NCBI GenBank assembly: GCA_023213395.1 | Contig: CM041465.1 | Span: 229,717,741-229,781,740, forward strand | Length of the DNA stretch: 64,000 bases | Direction: 5' to 3' | DNA from: Cycas panzhihuaensis | Taxonomy: Eukaryota; Cycadophyta | Shown: positions 32,846-43,205 of the stretch, piece after piece | Layout of the letters: each line of letters starts with the position of its first letter | How positions within the stretch are numbered: the first letter of the stretch is position 1 | Made by a program: the position numbers and the translations under genes | The notes under the pieces: generated by a model | What the model saw: only the letters and a program-made list of their open reading frames with translations | Database searches by the model: none | Told to the model about the DNA's origin: nothing

Positions 32846-34692
32846 AAAGAAAAGATAGAGTACCAATAAATTGAAGGAGATGCATAGGTACATATATCAG
32901 TTGAAGAAGTCTCTAAAGTCACTACGGCAGAAAAAGATACATCAGATAGTGAGCTTCAAGAAGAAAGGATCATAGATCAACATCAATTGTTTGAAGAAGA
33001 GAAAAACATTTCCGAATAAGAACAAAAATCTCCTCAAAATAGCAATCATGAATCTTCAAGAAGATTACCCAAGTGGTACATTAAAACTCTTGAAGAATCC
33101 AAAGGAAATGTGTTTGACCAAAGAACCAGGTTATAGAGACACCAAAGTTTAATGTGCTCTGTTGAACCACAGAATTATTCAAAAGCTTGTGATCATCCAA
33201 AATGGCAGGAAGCCATGGACGCAGAAATCAATGCCATCAAAAGGAATAAGACCTGGGAATTAGTGGATGCTAGTACAAATAAACCCATCATTGATTGTAA
33301 GTAGGTTTAGAAGATAAAGGAAAAATTAGATGGTACAGTTGAAAGGTAGAAGGCAAGAATGGTTGCAAAAGGTTATACTCAAACATAAAGAATAGATTAT
33401 GGGGAAACCTTTTCACTAGTAGCCAAATTAATTATTATACGGACAATAATAGCTATGGTAGCCCAATTCAAATGGAACATCATACAGTTTGACATTAAAA
33501 GTGCCTTCTTGAATAGTGATTTGGTTGAGGAAGTATACATGCAGTAGCCAACAGAATATGTAAAAGGGGTAAAGAACATCTTGTTTGCAAACTAAAATAG
33601 ACCATGTATGAACTAAAACAAACACCCAAATCATGGTATGCAAAGTTAGACCAACATCTACAACAAACAGGTTTTTGCAAATGCGACTTCTGACCCTAGT
33701 CTTTATATCAAAATAAATAAAAACAATTTAATAACTATCATTGTGGTATATGTAGATGACATGATAGTTACAGAAAATGATAATGATACAATCTGCCAAG
33801 TCAAGCTATAAATGGAAGATCAATTTGAAATGACAGATATGGACCTGCTTCATTATTATTCAAGCCTTAAACTCAATCAACAAAAGGAATCTATTTTCAT
33901 ATACCAAGCAAAATATATCAAAAAACTCCTTCAAAATTTCAAAATGGAAGACTCTAATAGTTGTGCTACCGCAATGGAAATTGGTTGCATTCTAAATACT
34001 GATGATGATGGACAAACCGTGGATGGAATACTATGCAAACAGTTAATAGGTAGTCTTATCTACCTCATAGCTACAAGGCCAAATATTTCATACTCAATTG
34101 GAGTTGTATCTAGATATATGCAGCATCCAAAATTGTCTTATTAGAATGTTGCTAAAAGAATTCTTAGATATATTAAAAGAACTCAGACAATGGGCCTTAA
34201 TTATACTCAAGTTTCTAATCTTTAGTTAGTTGGGTATGGTGATTTAGATTGGGCAAGAGACAAACAGCAAAGAAAATCCACCACAAGATATTGCTTCTCA
34301 CTTGGATCTGCAATTATATCCCGGAGCAGCAAAAAATAGTCCACAATAGCCCTGTCATCCACTAAAGCAGAATATAAAACAATTGTTAGTACAACTTGTG
34401 AAGCAGTATGGGTTGGACAACTACTTAAAAATTTAACGCAGAAACAAGATCAACCTACACCCATCCTTTGTGATAACCAAAGTGTTATCAAATTAACAAA
34501 GAATCTAGTGTTCCATCCCAGAACTAAACACATTGAAGTCCATCATCACTTTATCAAAGAGAAAGTTCAAAGTAATGAAATGGATCTAGTATACTACAAC
34601 AACGAAGAACGACTTGATATTTTCACAAAAGCTCTTCCAAAAGATAAATTCCAATATCTCAGATATTTTCTTTGTGTTGAAAACAAAAGATA
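32846..34692 (+). pseudogene. Element G reverse transcriptase and RNase H (stop-ridden)
   Basis: RT from WQEAMDAEINAIKRNKTWELVD near 33200, then FDIKSAFLNSDLVEEVYMQ near 33490 and LKQTPKSWYAKLDQH near 33615. The catalytic YVDDMIVTEN is near 33748-33778. The open piece 33812-34144 reads DMDLLHYYSSLKLNQQ, ATAMEIG and LIGSLIYLIATRPNISYSIGV. RNase H has GDLDWARDKQQRKSTTRYCFSLGS near 34240-34310 and DNQSVIKLTKNLVFHPRTKHIEVHHHFIKE near 34470-34560. It ends DIFTKALPKDKFQYLRYF to 34692. Mostly point stops, few slips. Confidence 0.9.
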
Positions 34693-34698
34693 AAACAT

Positions 34699-34920
34699 AA
34701 AGAGAGGGTATTAGAGAAATAATGTTCTATCTTTTGTATTCCAATGTTTTCTAAAGTAAAGTTGAGGGTTATGTGTCCAACCCCTCTTTAATGTATTATT
34801 GACACTTGGCCAACATGCATTGGCCTCTTTATGTACACATGATGTATTTATTTGAGGGGTTCTCTCTCCTCATTAGTGAATTAAATCATTGTCTTCTTAG
34901 ATTAATTGATTATTCTGACA
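34699..34920 (+). repeat. Element G polypurine tract and 3' LTR (212 bp)
   Basis: Purine tract aaagagaggg (34699-34708) then LTR 34709-34920, TATTAGAGAAATAATG to ATTCTGACA. GTGTG (34921-34925) is the downstream target duplication. Confidence 0.9.
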
Positions 34921-34925
34921 GTGTG

Positions 34926-36938
34926 AGGGTTAACAGAAGATTGTTTTGCAAAGCACTCGCTGTAGCGATTATGATCATGATCATAATCAAGAAATGGATT
35001 ACGATCATAATCACAAACATAATAGGGATTGCGATCTCCAACTATAATTCATGGGCAACAAATGGCAATTATACAATTATTCCACTATTTTGTAACAAAA
35101 TGACAATTGCAACTGTCTAACCATATAAAAGTAAACATTGTAATAGGCAAGGGCAGTGGTTGTGTATATAAGATCTTTTATCTTTTTGTTTGTAACTAGT
35201 TGGTTTGTTGATGATATTTCTTGGCTTTAATTGTATATCATGTACTATTTAGGGGTTACATCTAGTTATGAGAGGACTAGATGTAGTTCCCTCTTCTGAT
35301 GAATACGAAACAATGGTTTTGCACCCAACCCTATGTATGTATCCCTGTGTTCTAAGCATTTTCCATAGGCTGAGTCATAATTAGACCGAGGAACATACAA
35401 TAATAGGTCAAAGCAAAATATGATAAGCACCAAATTTCTTTGGCAATGGTTAATACTTCCCTTGCCCAACAGTTTACACTAGAGTTCGACGACTATAATA
35501 GTGCAAGTAACTCAAAAGGTGCTTTGCCCACTAGAAATGATTATAATTTTGAGGAGCAACTTTAAAAGGTGGGAGCTTAAATGAAGAAATGTTATTATCA
35601 CTTGGTCTACTCTACACAATCACCACCTTACCCCCTTTCTCCTCCTTCCTAAATTTTATAGAGAAGACAAGACTCTATAAGGTTTCTAATGCCTTTTATT
35701 TTGTTTCGTGTTTTTTCCTTTCATATTTGAACAACAGCAAGATAGACCCACATGAGAATCTTGGGCCATGGGCAAGGGCATAACAATGGTTTAGAGTACC
35801 ATTTAATGGGCTATAAATTGGGTTAATGTTATATTATACCTTCTTTTGACATGTTGTGTGTGAGTTGAATGCATTAGTTTTTAATGTTCATCTCTTATAT
35901 GTAACTCGCTCTATAATAATTGAGCATAATTGAAGTTTATTAAGTTCTTACCTCACGTACTTTGAAAAGTCCCAATGATAATGGATAATCTCAAGCCTTT
36001 CCTAGCTTAGTTCTTATTTGGTGATGGAATTGATGGGTTTATGTATTTACTCTTGTAAAAGTATCTTTGAGAGGTAAATTTTTTGTTCTTCCTTTTATTT
36101 AGCCTTTCTTTTCTAGTTTTGTCCTCTTTCTATTACTTTCATTTCCTGTCCTACCATTTCTCACTCATATTGCATACGATTATAAATATCACCACGTGTA
36201 TGATATTTTCTTTTGACTACTCTATAAATTGTGTATAAATATATGGCAAGAAGTTGCTGATAGTTAAGGAGTCACCCCTATTTAAGCAAAAGATTTTCTA
36301 CCCATTAATTGCCCTGTGTTTCTATATCTTTAAACCAAACAATTTACAAATCTGGTCACTTCATGCCAACAATTTTAGAAGGCGTAGAAACACTAAACAA
36401 CACTATCTAGTGTAGGTTAATGTGGTTGGTCAGGTATGAAAGGTAAATGTAGAAGACTTCATAAGTACTATCTATTGTAAGTTATACGTGGACGGACTCT
36501 TCTACCAATGTAATAAATTTGTTTATAGATAGATAGATAATATTTTTTATTTACATGCTTGGAGATGCCTTACGCACTCCCTAAATATATACTATACAAG
36601 TTGATCTCTTCATCCCCGTTGAAAGGTTTTGGTCACTAGCGGACAATAGTTAAATTCCTTTCTTTCATGTAATAAACTAAATGGTTAATCGCTACTTATT
36701 GATTTGAATTGGGATGAGTTGTAACCATTGGTCACACCTCTTTCTAACCAAAAGGAAAAAGCAAATATGAATATACACTTTTGTAGCAGGAGAAATATTT
36801 TACTAGTGAAAGTATGTGTATCTTTTCTCTTGGCATTGATTATTGTCATGAGAGAATTCCAATTGATCATAGCCTATTAATAATATACTATGATCTTGCC
36901 CATTTTTGGTGCTATGTGATATTGATATGATGAATGTG
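34926..36938. other. Gene-free stretch between elements G and M
   Basis: No coding signature found on either strand. A 22-bp perfect palindrome (34967-34988, centred on ATCATGAT) is followed by partial GATTACGATCATAATC copies. A TATA-like tgtatataagatc lies near 35164, a 9-bp inverted repeat ACATCTAGT/ACTAGATGT at 35258-35284, and a short (gata)n run near 36525. The 35.1-35.3 kb part may be an old LTR, but nothing proves it. Confidence 0.5.
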
Positions 36939-37541
36939 TGTTGGGGTTCATTTTAGCACATAGGCTATGAGAAATGAGGAAGGTAGGCTTCTATTGACTA
37001 GTGAAATGCAGGTACGGACCATACGAAGGCACGCATGGCAGAAAAAAGCTAAATGGAGCCATTTTGGGTATGTATGACAGGTGCGTACCTTTTTGATATG
37101 CAACATAAGTACATACCATTCCATGTACATTAGCAAACAAACGGAATGCATGGTTGCACCTGAACCAAGAGCGCCTAGAACGAATGATGTCAACACAACG
37201 GATGTATGTACGGACGTACGTACAAACATATAGACAACAAAGTGAAAAGAGTGGATCTATCCTTCATCTCCATGAACTATACACAAAGGCAAACATGGGA
37301 GCAAGAGAGACTTGAAAGAGAAAAAGTAGCTCTCACAAAAATGGGAAAGTAAGAATGAGCCTCCTCCATTGAGCTTTTACTTTTATATTGAGAGAGGGAG
37401 CATTAGAGTTAGGTGAAATGAAATTATACATAATGCATATGAAAGTGCATTTCACTTAAGTGATCTAATTTAAAGTTCACTTAAGACTCTTTTTAGGAAT
37501 AATCAACTAATGTAATGACCTTATGACATTAACCCGTTTCA
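36939..37541 (-). repeat. Element M 3' LTR (about 600 bp)
   Basis: On the minus strand it starts TGAAACGGGTTAATGTCATAAGG, alongside the H LTR start TGTGACAATGTTAATGTCACATGG. The palindrome TCACTTAAGTGA is at 37452-37463 and a TATAAAAG box near 37380-37388. The far end is placed at 36939 from the sequence GAACCCCAACA; that edge is less certain than the start. Purine tract at 37542-37555. Confidence 0.65.
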
Positions 37542-37974
37542 ATCTCCCCCTTAATGGTAGAAGGTCATTTCATCCTATTTTATTCTATCCTATGAGGTCT
37601 TCATTTGAGCCTCTTACAAAGCAAACTACTATGCCACATTTGTGGGAAACCCTCATGGGGAAGAAAATCCATGGACTTTCTAATCTATTAATCTGGCTCA
37701 GGTGGCTCTTTAAATGAAGCCACATAGCCAATCAATACAATGAATTTTGTAGCTGAAATCCACTCAATCTCCATATACCATTTGGTCATCCCCCATGCCC
37801 TTTCGAGTTTTCACAGGTTCCGATTTTCCAAAATGATACAACCCTTATCCTTTCACGCCCACAAGGGGTTTTCACGGATGGGATAGAGCAAAGACTTACT
37901 CTTGTCCTTCTGCCCCCATAAGGGGTTTTCACGAATGAGACAGAGTGTGATGGTCCTATTGTCATCTCTTTCAA
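37542..37974 (-). other. Element M 3' untranslated region with repeated module
   Basis: Between RNase H and LTR. Contains copies of the GTGAAAACCCCT module at 37855-37886 and 37912-37945 and a weaker one near 37789-37820, matching the arrangement in element H. Confidence 0.7.
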
Positions 37975-39600
37975 TCAGTTGGAGATGGAGGCCCTAAGGC
38001 CGAGTTGCGTTTGAAACTGTTCAAACTTCACCCTCTTTAGTGATTTGGTGAAGATATTGGCCACTTGATCTGTTGTGGGGTAGTACTCCAATTGAATTGT
38101 GTCATCATGAACTAGTTCTCTAATCCTGTGGACTTTCGTAGTTATATGTTTGGTACAATTGCGAAATACAGGATTTTTAGCCATTTGATTGTAGATTGAT
38201 TATCCATATGTAAGCTAGTAGAGCTTGTTTGGGTGGCATTCAATGTATTCAACAGTTTTCTAAGCCATATCACCTCCTTGCTTATCTTAGAAGCAGCAAT
38301 ATATTCAACTTCAACAGTTGAGTCTGCAATTATCTTCTACCGTTTGGATCTCTATGATATTGGTGTTGTTCCAAGAAATGTTACATACCCGAACGTGGAT
38401 CTTCCTGTGTCTTTATCTCTAATAAAGTCTGAGACTGTGTATGCATAAAGTTTGAATTTTGCATTGGTTTCATACAGCAGGCCATATTTGTTAGTCGTCT
38501 TTAGGCACCTTAACACTCGTACTGCAGCCTGCCAATGATTCTGTTTAGGATTTGTCATGAATCTTGTAAGAATGCCGACAAAGTGTGCAATATATAGCCT
38601 TGTGTTGCTAGTATAGATGAGAGTATCTATAAGTTACCTGTAGAGTATTGTGTCTGCCTCCCTAGTGTCACCATCAACTGAGAGTTTAATATTAGGTTCC
38701 ATAAGTGTAGCTACTGGTCGAGCATCTTTCAACTAAAACTTTGTCATAAGATCGTTGATATATTTTTCTTGGGAGAGAGATTTTGCCATTCTTTTGAGTT
38801 ATGTCAATTCCCAAGTAGTATTTCATCAACTCGAGGTCAGACAATTCAAAAATTTTAGCAAGGTTCTTCTTCAACTGGCTGATTACCTGTTCACTATTCC
38901 CTGTTATTAGCATATTATCCACAAAGATTAAGAGGTAAGTAACTTTATCATTTTAGCGCTTGATGAATAGTGTTTCATCAATATCTTGATAGTCGCAAAC
39001 CTCATATCCAAGTTGCCTCATTCTTTTAGACAACTTAGTAAACCAATCACGAGGGGCTTGTTTAAGGCTATACAAGGACTTTTGAGCCTGCTGCTGGTTG
39101 AGCCATGTAAATTTCTTCTTTAAGGTCTCTGTTAAGAAATACGGTCTTAACATCAAGTTGGTGGATTTTTCAACCCTGTTGAGCAGCCAAGGCTATAAGA
39201 GTTATGATCGTAGACCACTTGGTTGTAGGAGCAAAGATTTCAATGTAGTCGATGCCTTCCCTTTACGTGAATCCTTTTGCTACCAACCTTGCCTTGTGTT
39301 TTTTTAGGGTGCCATCTGATCTATACTTATTTTTGAACACCCATTTGTTTTGAACTACCTTTCTTCCAAGTGGTAGATCGACGGGCTCCTATGTATCGTT
39401 CTTGATAAGAGATTGGTACTCTTCATTCATGGCATTTCTCCAAGCTGTATGCTTTACAGCTTTTTGGTATGTTAGGAGCTTTTCATTGAGAGCAAGGTGC
39501 AGTTCTGTTGGTTCAAGCTCAATGGAAAGTGATACGTGTATGCTTGCTCTATGGGCACTTCTAGTGCTAGTTTTGCCTACCTCATTTGGTCGCATGTCCT
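37975..39600 (-). pseudogene. Element M reverse transcriptase and RNase H (broken)
   Basis: Leftward reading: AWRNAMNEEYQSLIKNDT near 39400-39440; RT core with slips at 39150-39340; SLKQAPRDWFTKLSKRMRQLGYEVCDYQD near 38990-39080; the catalytic motif as FVDNMLITGNS near 38905-38925. ELMKYYLGIDITQ and LPRKIYQRSYD follow. RNase H has TNPKQNHWQAAVRVLRCLKTT and TGRSTFGYVTFLGTTPIS (38352-38558). It ends NPVFRNCTKHITTKVHRIRELVHDD and NIFTKSLKRVKFEQFQ (37975-38184). The second catalytic Asp of FVDD is Asn. Multiple slips. Confidence 0.88.
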
Positions 39601-40303
39601 TGTGTAGCTGGTAGGCTTCACGAAAACCTCAAGTTGGGAATGAGGTTTTCATTTCCATTGCCTCTTGGTCTTCGTTTTGATCCTGAAAAGGATCATGTAA
39701 AATGTTTGGCACGGAGGAAGTTGACGATGCTGGAGAAGATGGGCCATCCACTGATGTTGGAGAAGGAGGCCCTTTTGATATGGCTTTGCCTTTGTCAACT
39801 TGGCTATTCTCAAATGATGGTGCTGGATGTGCACACATCGGTTGTGAGTCATAGCTTGTATCATTCGGGGCTATATTATCAGACTCCAAGATTTTGAGCA
39901 ATTGTTGAGCATCTCCCCCCCTAAATTTTAGAATCTTGACATCAAATTCAGTAGCATCATTAAATTGGTATGAAGGCATCTTGGAGTCAAATTTGAGCAA
40001 TTGATCTTCAATCTCCACAAAGATAACATCTCTAGTGATGATGATTTTGTGCTGTGAAGGTAGAAAAACCTTGTACCCCTTTTTGTCCATAGGGTATCCA
40101 ACAAAGATGCCTTTGAAGGCTCTATCCTGGAGCTTGTTTCTGTGTTCCTCCAAAATGTGAGCATAACAAGTAGAGCCAAAAATTTTGAAGTGGGAGATAG
40201 AGGGGGTTTGTCCATACCACAGTTCATAGAAATAAACAAACCAAGGTGAAATAAACAAACCATCTTCCATAGAATCAAGGTTTTGTAATTTGCCTTCTAC
40301 CAT
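39601..40303 (-). pseudogene. Element M integrase C-terminus and linker
   Basis: Open piece 39629-40303. From about 40225: YELWYGQTPSISHFKIFGSTCYAHIL, KGIFVGYPMDKKGYKVFLP and IIITRDVIFVEIEDQLLKFD, then a Ser/Pro-rich linker (GPPSPTSVDGPSSPASS) ending EMKTSFPT. It parallels element H at 19130-19720. The first about 25 residues (MVEGKLQNLDSMEDGLFISPW) are not copia and come from sequence across the truncation joint. Confidence 0.85.
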
Positions 40304-40542
40304 TCATAAAAAACTTATAGAAGGGTAAGTAAAACATTTGCATTACCTACTACATCATTGTAGTCCATTCAAGAATAGCCATTATTTCTATTATACAAAG
40401 GAGATATGATATGGTTTTAACAATTACCATCATTTGTAAATTTCATATGTATTCCACTTGGATTGCTCTCAATTAAAACTAAGTGTAAATATGAGTAGGC
40501 AAGAACATAAGAAATGAGTGAGGCACCTAAGAGTTACTTGAG

Positions 40543-40800
40543 CTAAGCATTTGGAAAATAAAGAGCAAACTTCCTAATAATGGCATGGGTATGCTTCAGT
40601 CGTTTTTTGGTCCATGGTATCTCATTTACAAGTTTAAGGAAACTTTGTTCACAATGATTTTGTAGAATTATAGGTCTGTAACTTATTATAGGTCTTTGCT
40701 CTGTCATGGGAAATCCTCTAGTTGTGTGCTCACCAAATTTGATCCCAACAATCTTATCAAACAAGTTCAAAACCCAAGTAGCAGTCCCCCTAGCAGGAAT
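40543..40800 (-). pseudogene. Unrecognised coding-like segment
   Basis: Minus-strand reading without stops: ARGTATWVLNLFDKIVGIKFG, then TTRGFPMTEQRPIISYRPIIL, then LKLVNEIPWTKKRLKHTHAII, ending ALYFPNA before a stop at 40543. Residue mix looks like real protein (Trp, Cys, mixed charge), unlike the low-complexity frames nearby. No proper start codon is seen; an upstream in-frame reading is stopped. I do not recognise the family. It may be an exon of a decayed host gene or part of an older element. Confidence 0.35.
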
Positions 40801-41020
40801 CTCTAGGTAACTCTACAACGGTCTCAACCATAACATTAAACTCATAGGCCTATGCCAACAATTTCAAACTCGCATGAATCTCCACAAAAGCTAAGAGGAT
40901 ATAACCAAATGTCCCAAAGAAATGACTGTCCAAAAACAAAATGCCTCGAGAATGCAGCATGGAGGGTATGGAGAATTTTGGTTGTAGTGCAAGCAAGATC
41001 AACTTGCTCTAATACCACTA

Positions 41021-42258
41021 GAACAAGCCTAGCCAATAAAATAATAAATCATCACCAGATAATGTTAGACAATTTGAAAATGTAAATGTCAAAATACTAG
41101 ATGAATGAGCTTTCGACATATTGCCTAGCACTAAAGTGTCAAAGGTTTGGAATTATTCCATTATTAAAAGAAAATAATAATCATAATGATTCCTATGACT
41201 TTGCCTCTTTTGTATGGGGCTAATATTGGAGCCTACATCCATAATTAACAAAATAATTATTATTTGGGCTCGCTATAAAGTTGGATCTTGTGGAACATTT
41301 GGTCATCTTAAAATAGATTTTCAATGCTATTTTTTATGCTAATTATGCAATAAAACATTAGATTAAAAAAATGCAAATCAAACATTTACCTGATACAATT
41401 TTTTACTTGCTCTTTGGAGGGCAAACACAGCACCTCTTGCATAATTTCCCCATCCACATTCTTCTTGGATTTTAACTTTGTCATTCTCAAGGATTGTATC
41501 ATTTGTATCACCATCATCACCTGCTTTACTTTGAATGTCGTCAATCCTACAAAATTAGATAATAAGTTAATGGGATCTTTAGTATGAAATTAAATCTCAA
41601 CCAAGTTCCAAATGTAAATAAGCACACAATAATATTACAAGCAAAATATGTAGAGGTAAATTAATAAGAAAACAAAACAATAGTGTTATACCAAGGCCAA
41701 ACTTGAAAATTGAACAAAATCCTTAAGAGTCCTCTAAAATCAAGTAGTTTCTAAGGAGTAACAAGTGAAGTTAGTTCCATTAATGAATTAATAAACTTAG
41801 AATTTGTCTTATAGAAGATGCATCTACCACAGGAGAGTCATTGACTAGGAGGCAAGCTTGGGATATAAGGGGACATGCCTATCATAAGGATTAGTATGCC
41901 CCAATAGAAGGCATCTAAAATGGGGGAGGTGTGTTGTGAACCTAAGTACATTGCAATGTGAAATTAATATTTTATAATCTTGTGGGCCTATTCATGAAGG
42001 CTATTCCTTGAAAGATGAATATACCAAAGTGCCTGAAAGTTTGAAGACCAAATAATCAAATAGATTAATCCATGATTAATGATGTCAATGTTACAATATT
42101 CCCACATATTAATACGCATCCTAATGTGTTTCCACAAAGGGGTACAACCTGTTGACATACCCTTTCATAAGAGGTGTGATTCATTGACATACATGTTCAT
42201 AACTAACAAATAATTAAATAGTGAATAATTATGGATTAGGGGCTGCAGAGTTGCAACA
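41021..42258 (-). repeat. Possible Ty3/gypsy-type LTR (tentative)
   Basis: On the minus strand a purine tract (AAGAAGGGGGGCA) precedes TGTTGCAACTCTGCAGCCCC, starting at 42258. This is an arrangement common at gypsy 3' ends, after text reading LRGQSISKKGG. A primer-binding-site-like TGGTATTAGAGC follows 41021. Whether these two edges bound one 1.2-kb LTR is uncertain: the left end lacks CA, and a purine tract on one side with a primer site on the other would need a tandem arrangement. Confidence 0.25.
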
Positions 42259-42656
42259 TGCCCCCCTTCTTTGAGATGCTTTGCCCTCGAAGCATATTTA
42301 AAATAATGGCCTTTTGTTGCCTCAAGATGATAGAAGAGTATCGCACCCATCTGCATTGTGTTGTTGAGTTGTCTTCTTTGGAGGTTTGAGTCATAATAAT
42401 TCCCAAAATAGATGTTGACAAGCTTGTATTATTTCCCACCTATATGTATTTCTTGGTATGTGTTGCTTGAAATTTCTTTTGCCCCTGTCAAGTATTCAAA
42501 ATATATTACCAAAGCACCTTCCGTAAAACTCTAATTTCATGTTGGAGATAAATCTCATATTGCATACCATCATCACCCATAAATTTGTTGCATGCACCTT
42601 CTTGACAGTAATTGTATGCATTGTTCTTCTTGGCATTGCTTTAAATCATGGTTCTT

Positions 42657-43190
42657 TGTTAGAACCTTCATTTCCTAAGCATTAAGTCTTGACCATAGGT
42701 ATTAGTATTTTTATCACTTTAGGCCTTTATCCTAAAGTGTTCATTTGTTTGATTATAAAATTGTCTTTTGTCTTGTAGTGACTTTTCTCACATGTGCTTG
42801 TGAGAAGTCAACTTTGATGGGCTCTATCCTTATCCTTGAAGATAGAAGAGTCCTAATCAGATTTGTCTCTTAGTGTTGATCAGTGACATGTGGTGAGATC
42901 CTGATCATCCAAATTCCTTTATAAAGAGCCCTATTTTCATGTTTTGGCATGTAGTATTGTAGTTAGAGTTACGCTGTTGTAAGTCTCTTGTAGGTGAAGT
43001 GTTGAGATGAATTCTCCTTCATACTTGTGTTTATGATAGGTTGAGTTGAAGTGCAATACTCCTCCCTATTATCTTTTGTGTTGTACTACATCTTTTCATT
43101 AATCTAAAGTGTATAGTCCTTCATATTTCGATGTCCTATCTAGTTCCTCAATAGATTCTAGTGCTTGTATCTTCTTCATTTCATCTTTCA
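42657..43190 (+). repeat. Element I 5' LTR (534 bp)
   Basis: TGTTAGAACCTTC to TCATCTTTCA. Contains a TTTATAAAGAG box near 42918-42928 and a small hairpin TTCTCACA/TGTGAGAA near 42785-42806. Preceded by TTCTT (42652-42656), the presumed target site. Confidence 0.92.
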
Positions 43191-43193
43191 ATT

Positions 43194-43205
43194 TGGTATC
43201 AGAGC
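43194..43205 (+). other. Element I primer-binding site
   Basis: TGGTATCAGAGC three bases after the LTR, an exact plant initiator-Met tRNA complement. Confidence 0.92.

Larger units (their letters stand above)
22577..34920 (+). mobile_element. Ty1/copia element G (interrupted by E; LTRs start TA)
   Basis: Complete plus-strand copia element with 212-bp LTRs (22577-22788 and 34709-34920), split by element E. Flanking GTATG (22572-22576) and GTGTG (34921-34925) look like a target duplication with one change. The LTRs differ at about 20 of 212 positions, so it is the oldest full element in the middle block. Both LTRs begin TATTAG rather than TGTTAG. Gag-pol is traceable end to end but has many stops. 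Confidence 0.9.
36939..40225 (-). mobile_element. Ty1/copia element M, 3' half (H lineage)
   Basis: Minus-strand 3' part of an H-like copia element: 3' LTR (36939-37541), purine tract, 3' UTR with the H-type repeated module, RNase H, RT, linker and the end of integrase. Similarity to integrase stops near 40225; no 5' half, primer-binding site or 5' LTR is present, so target duplications cannot be checked. Confidence 0.85.
40304..42651. other. Mostly unassigned stretch between elements M and I
   Basis: No complete gene. It holds an unrecognised coding-like segment (minus, 40543-40800), a primer-binding-site-like TGGTATTAGAGC on the minus strand near 41008-41020, and a possible gypsy-type purine tract and LTR start near 42258-42275. 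The rest (41.1-42.1 kb) is AT-rich with no motif I recognise. Confidence 0.5.
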
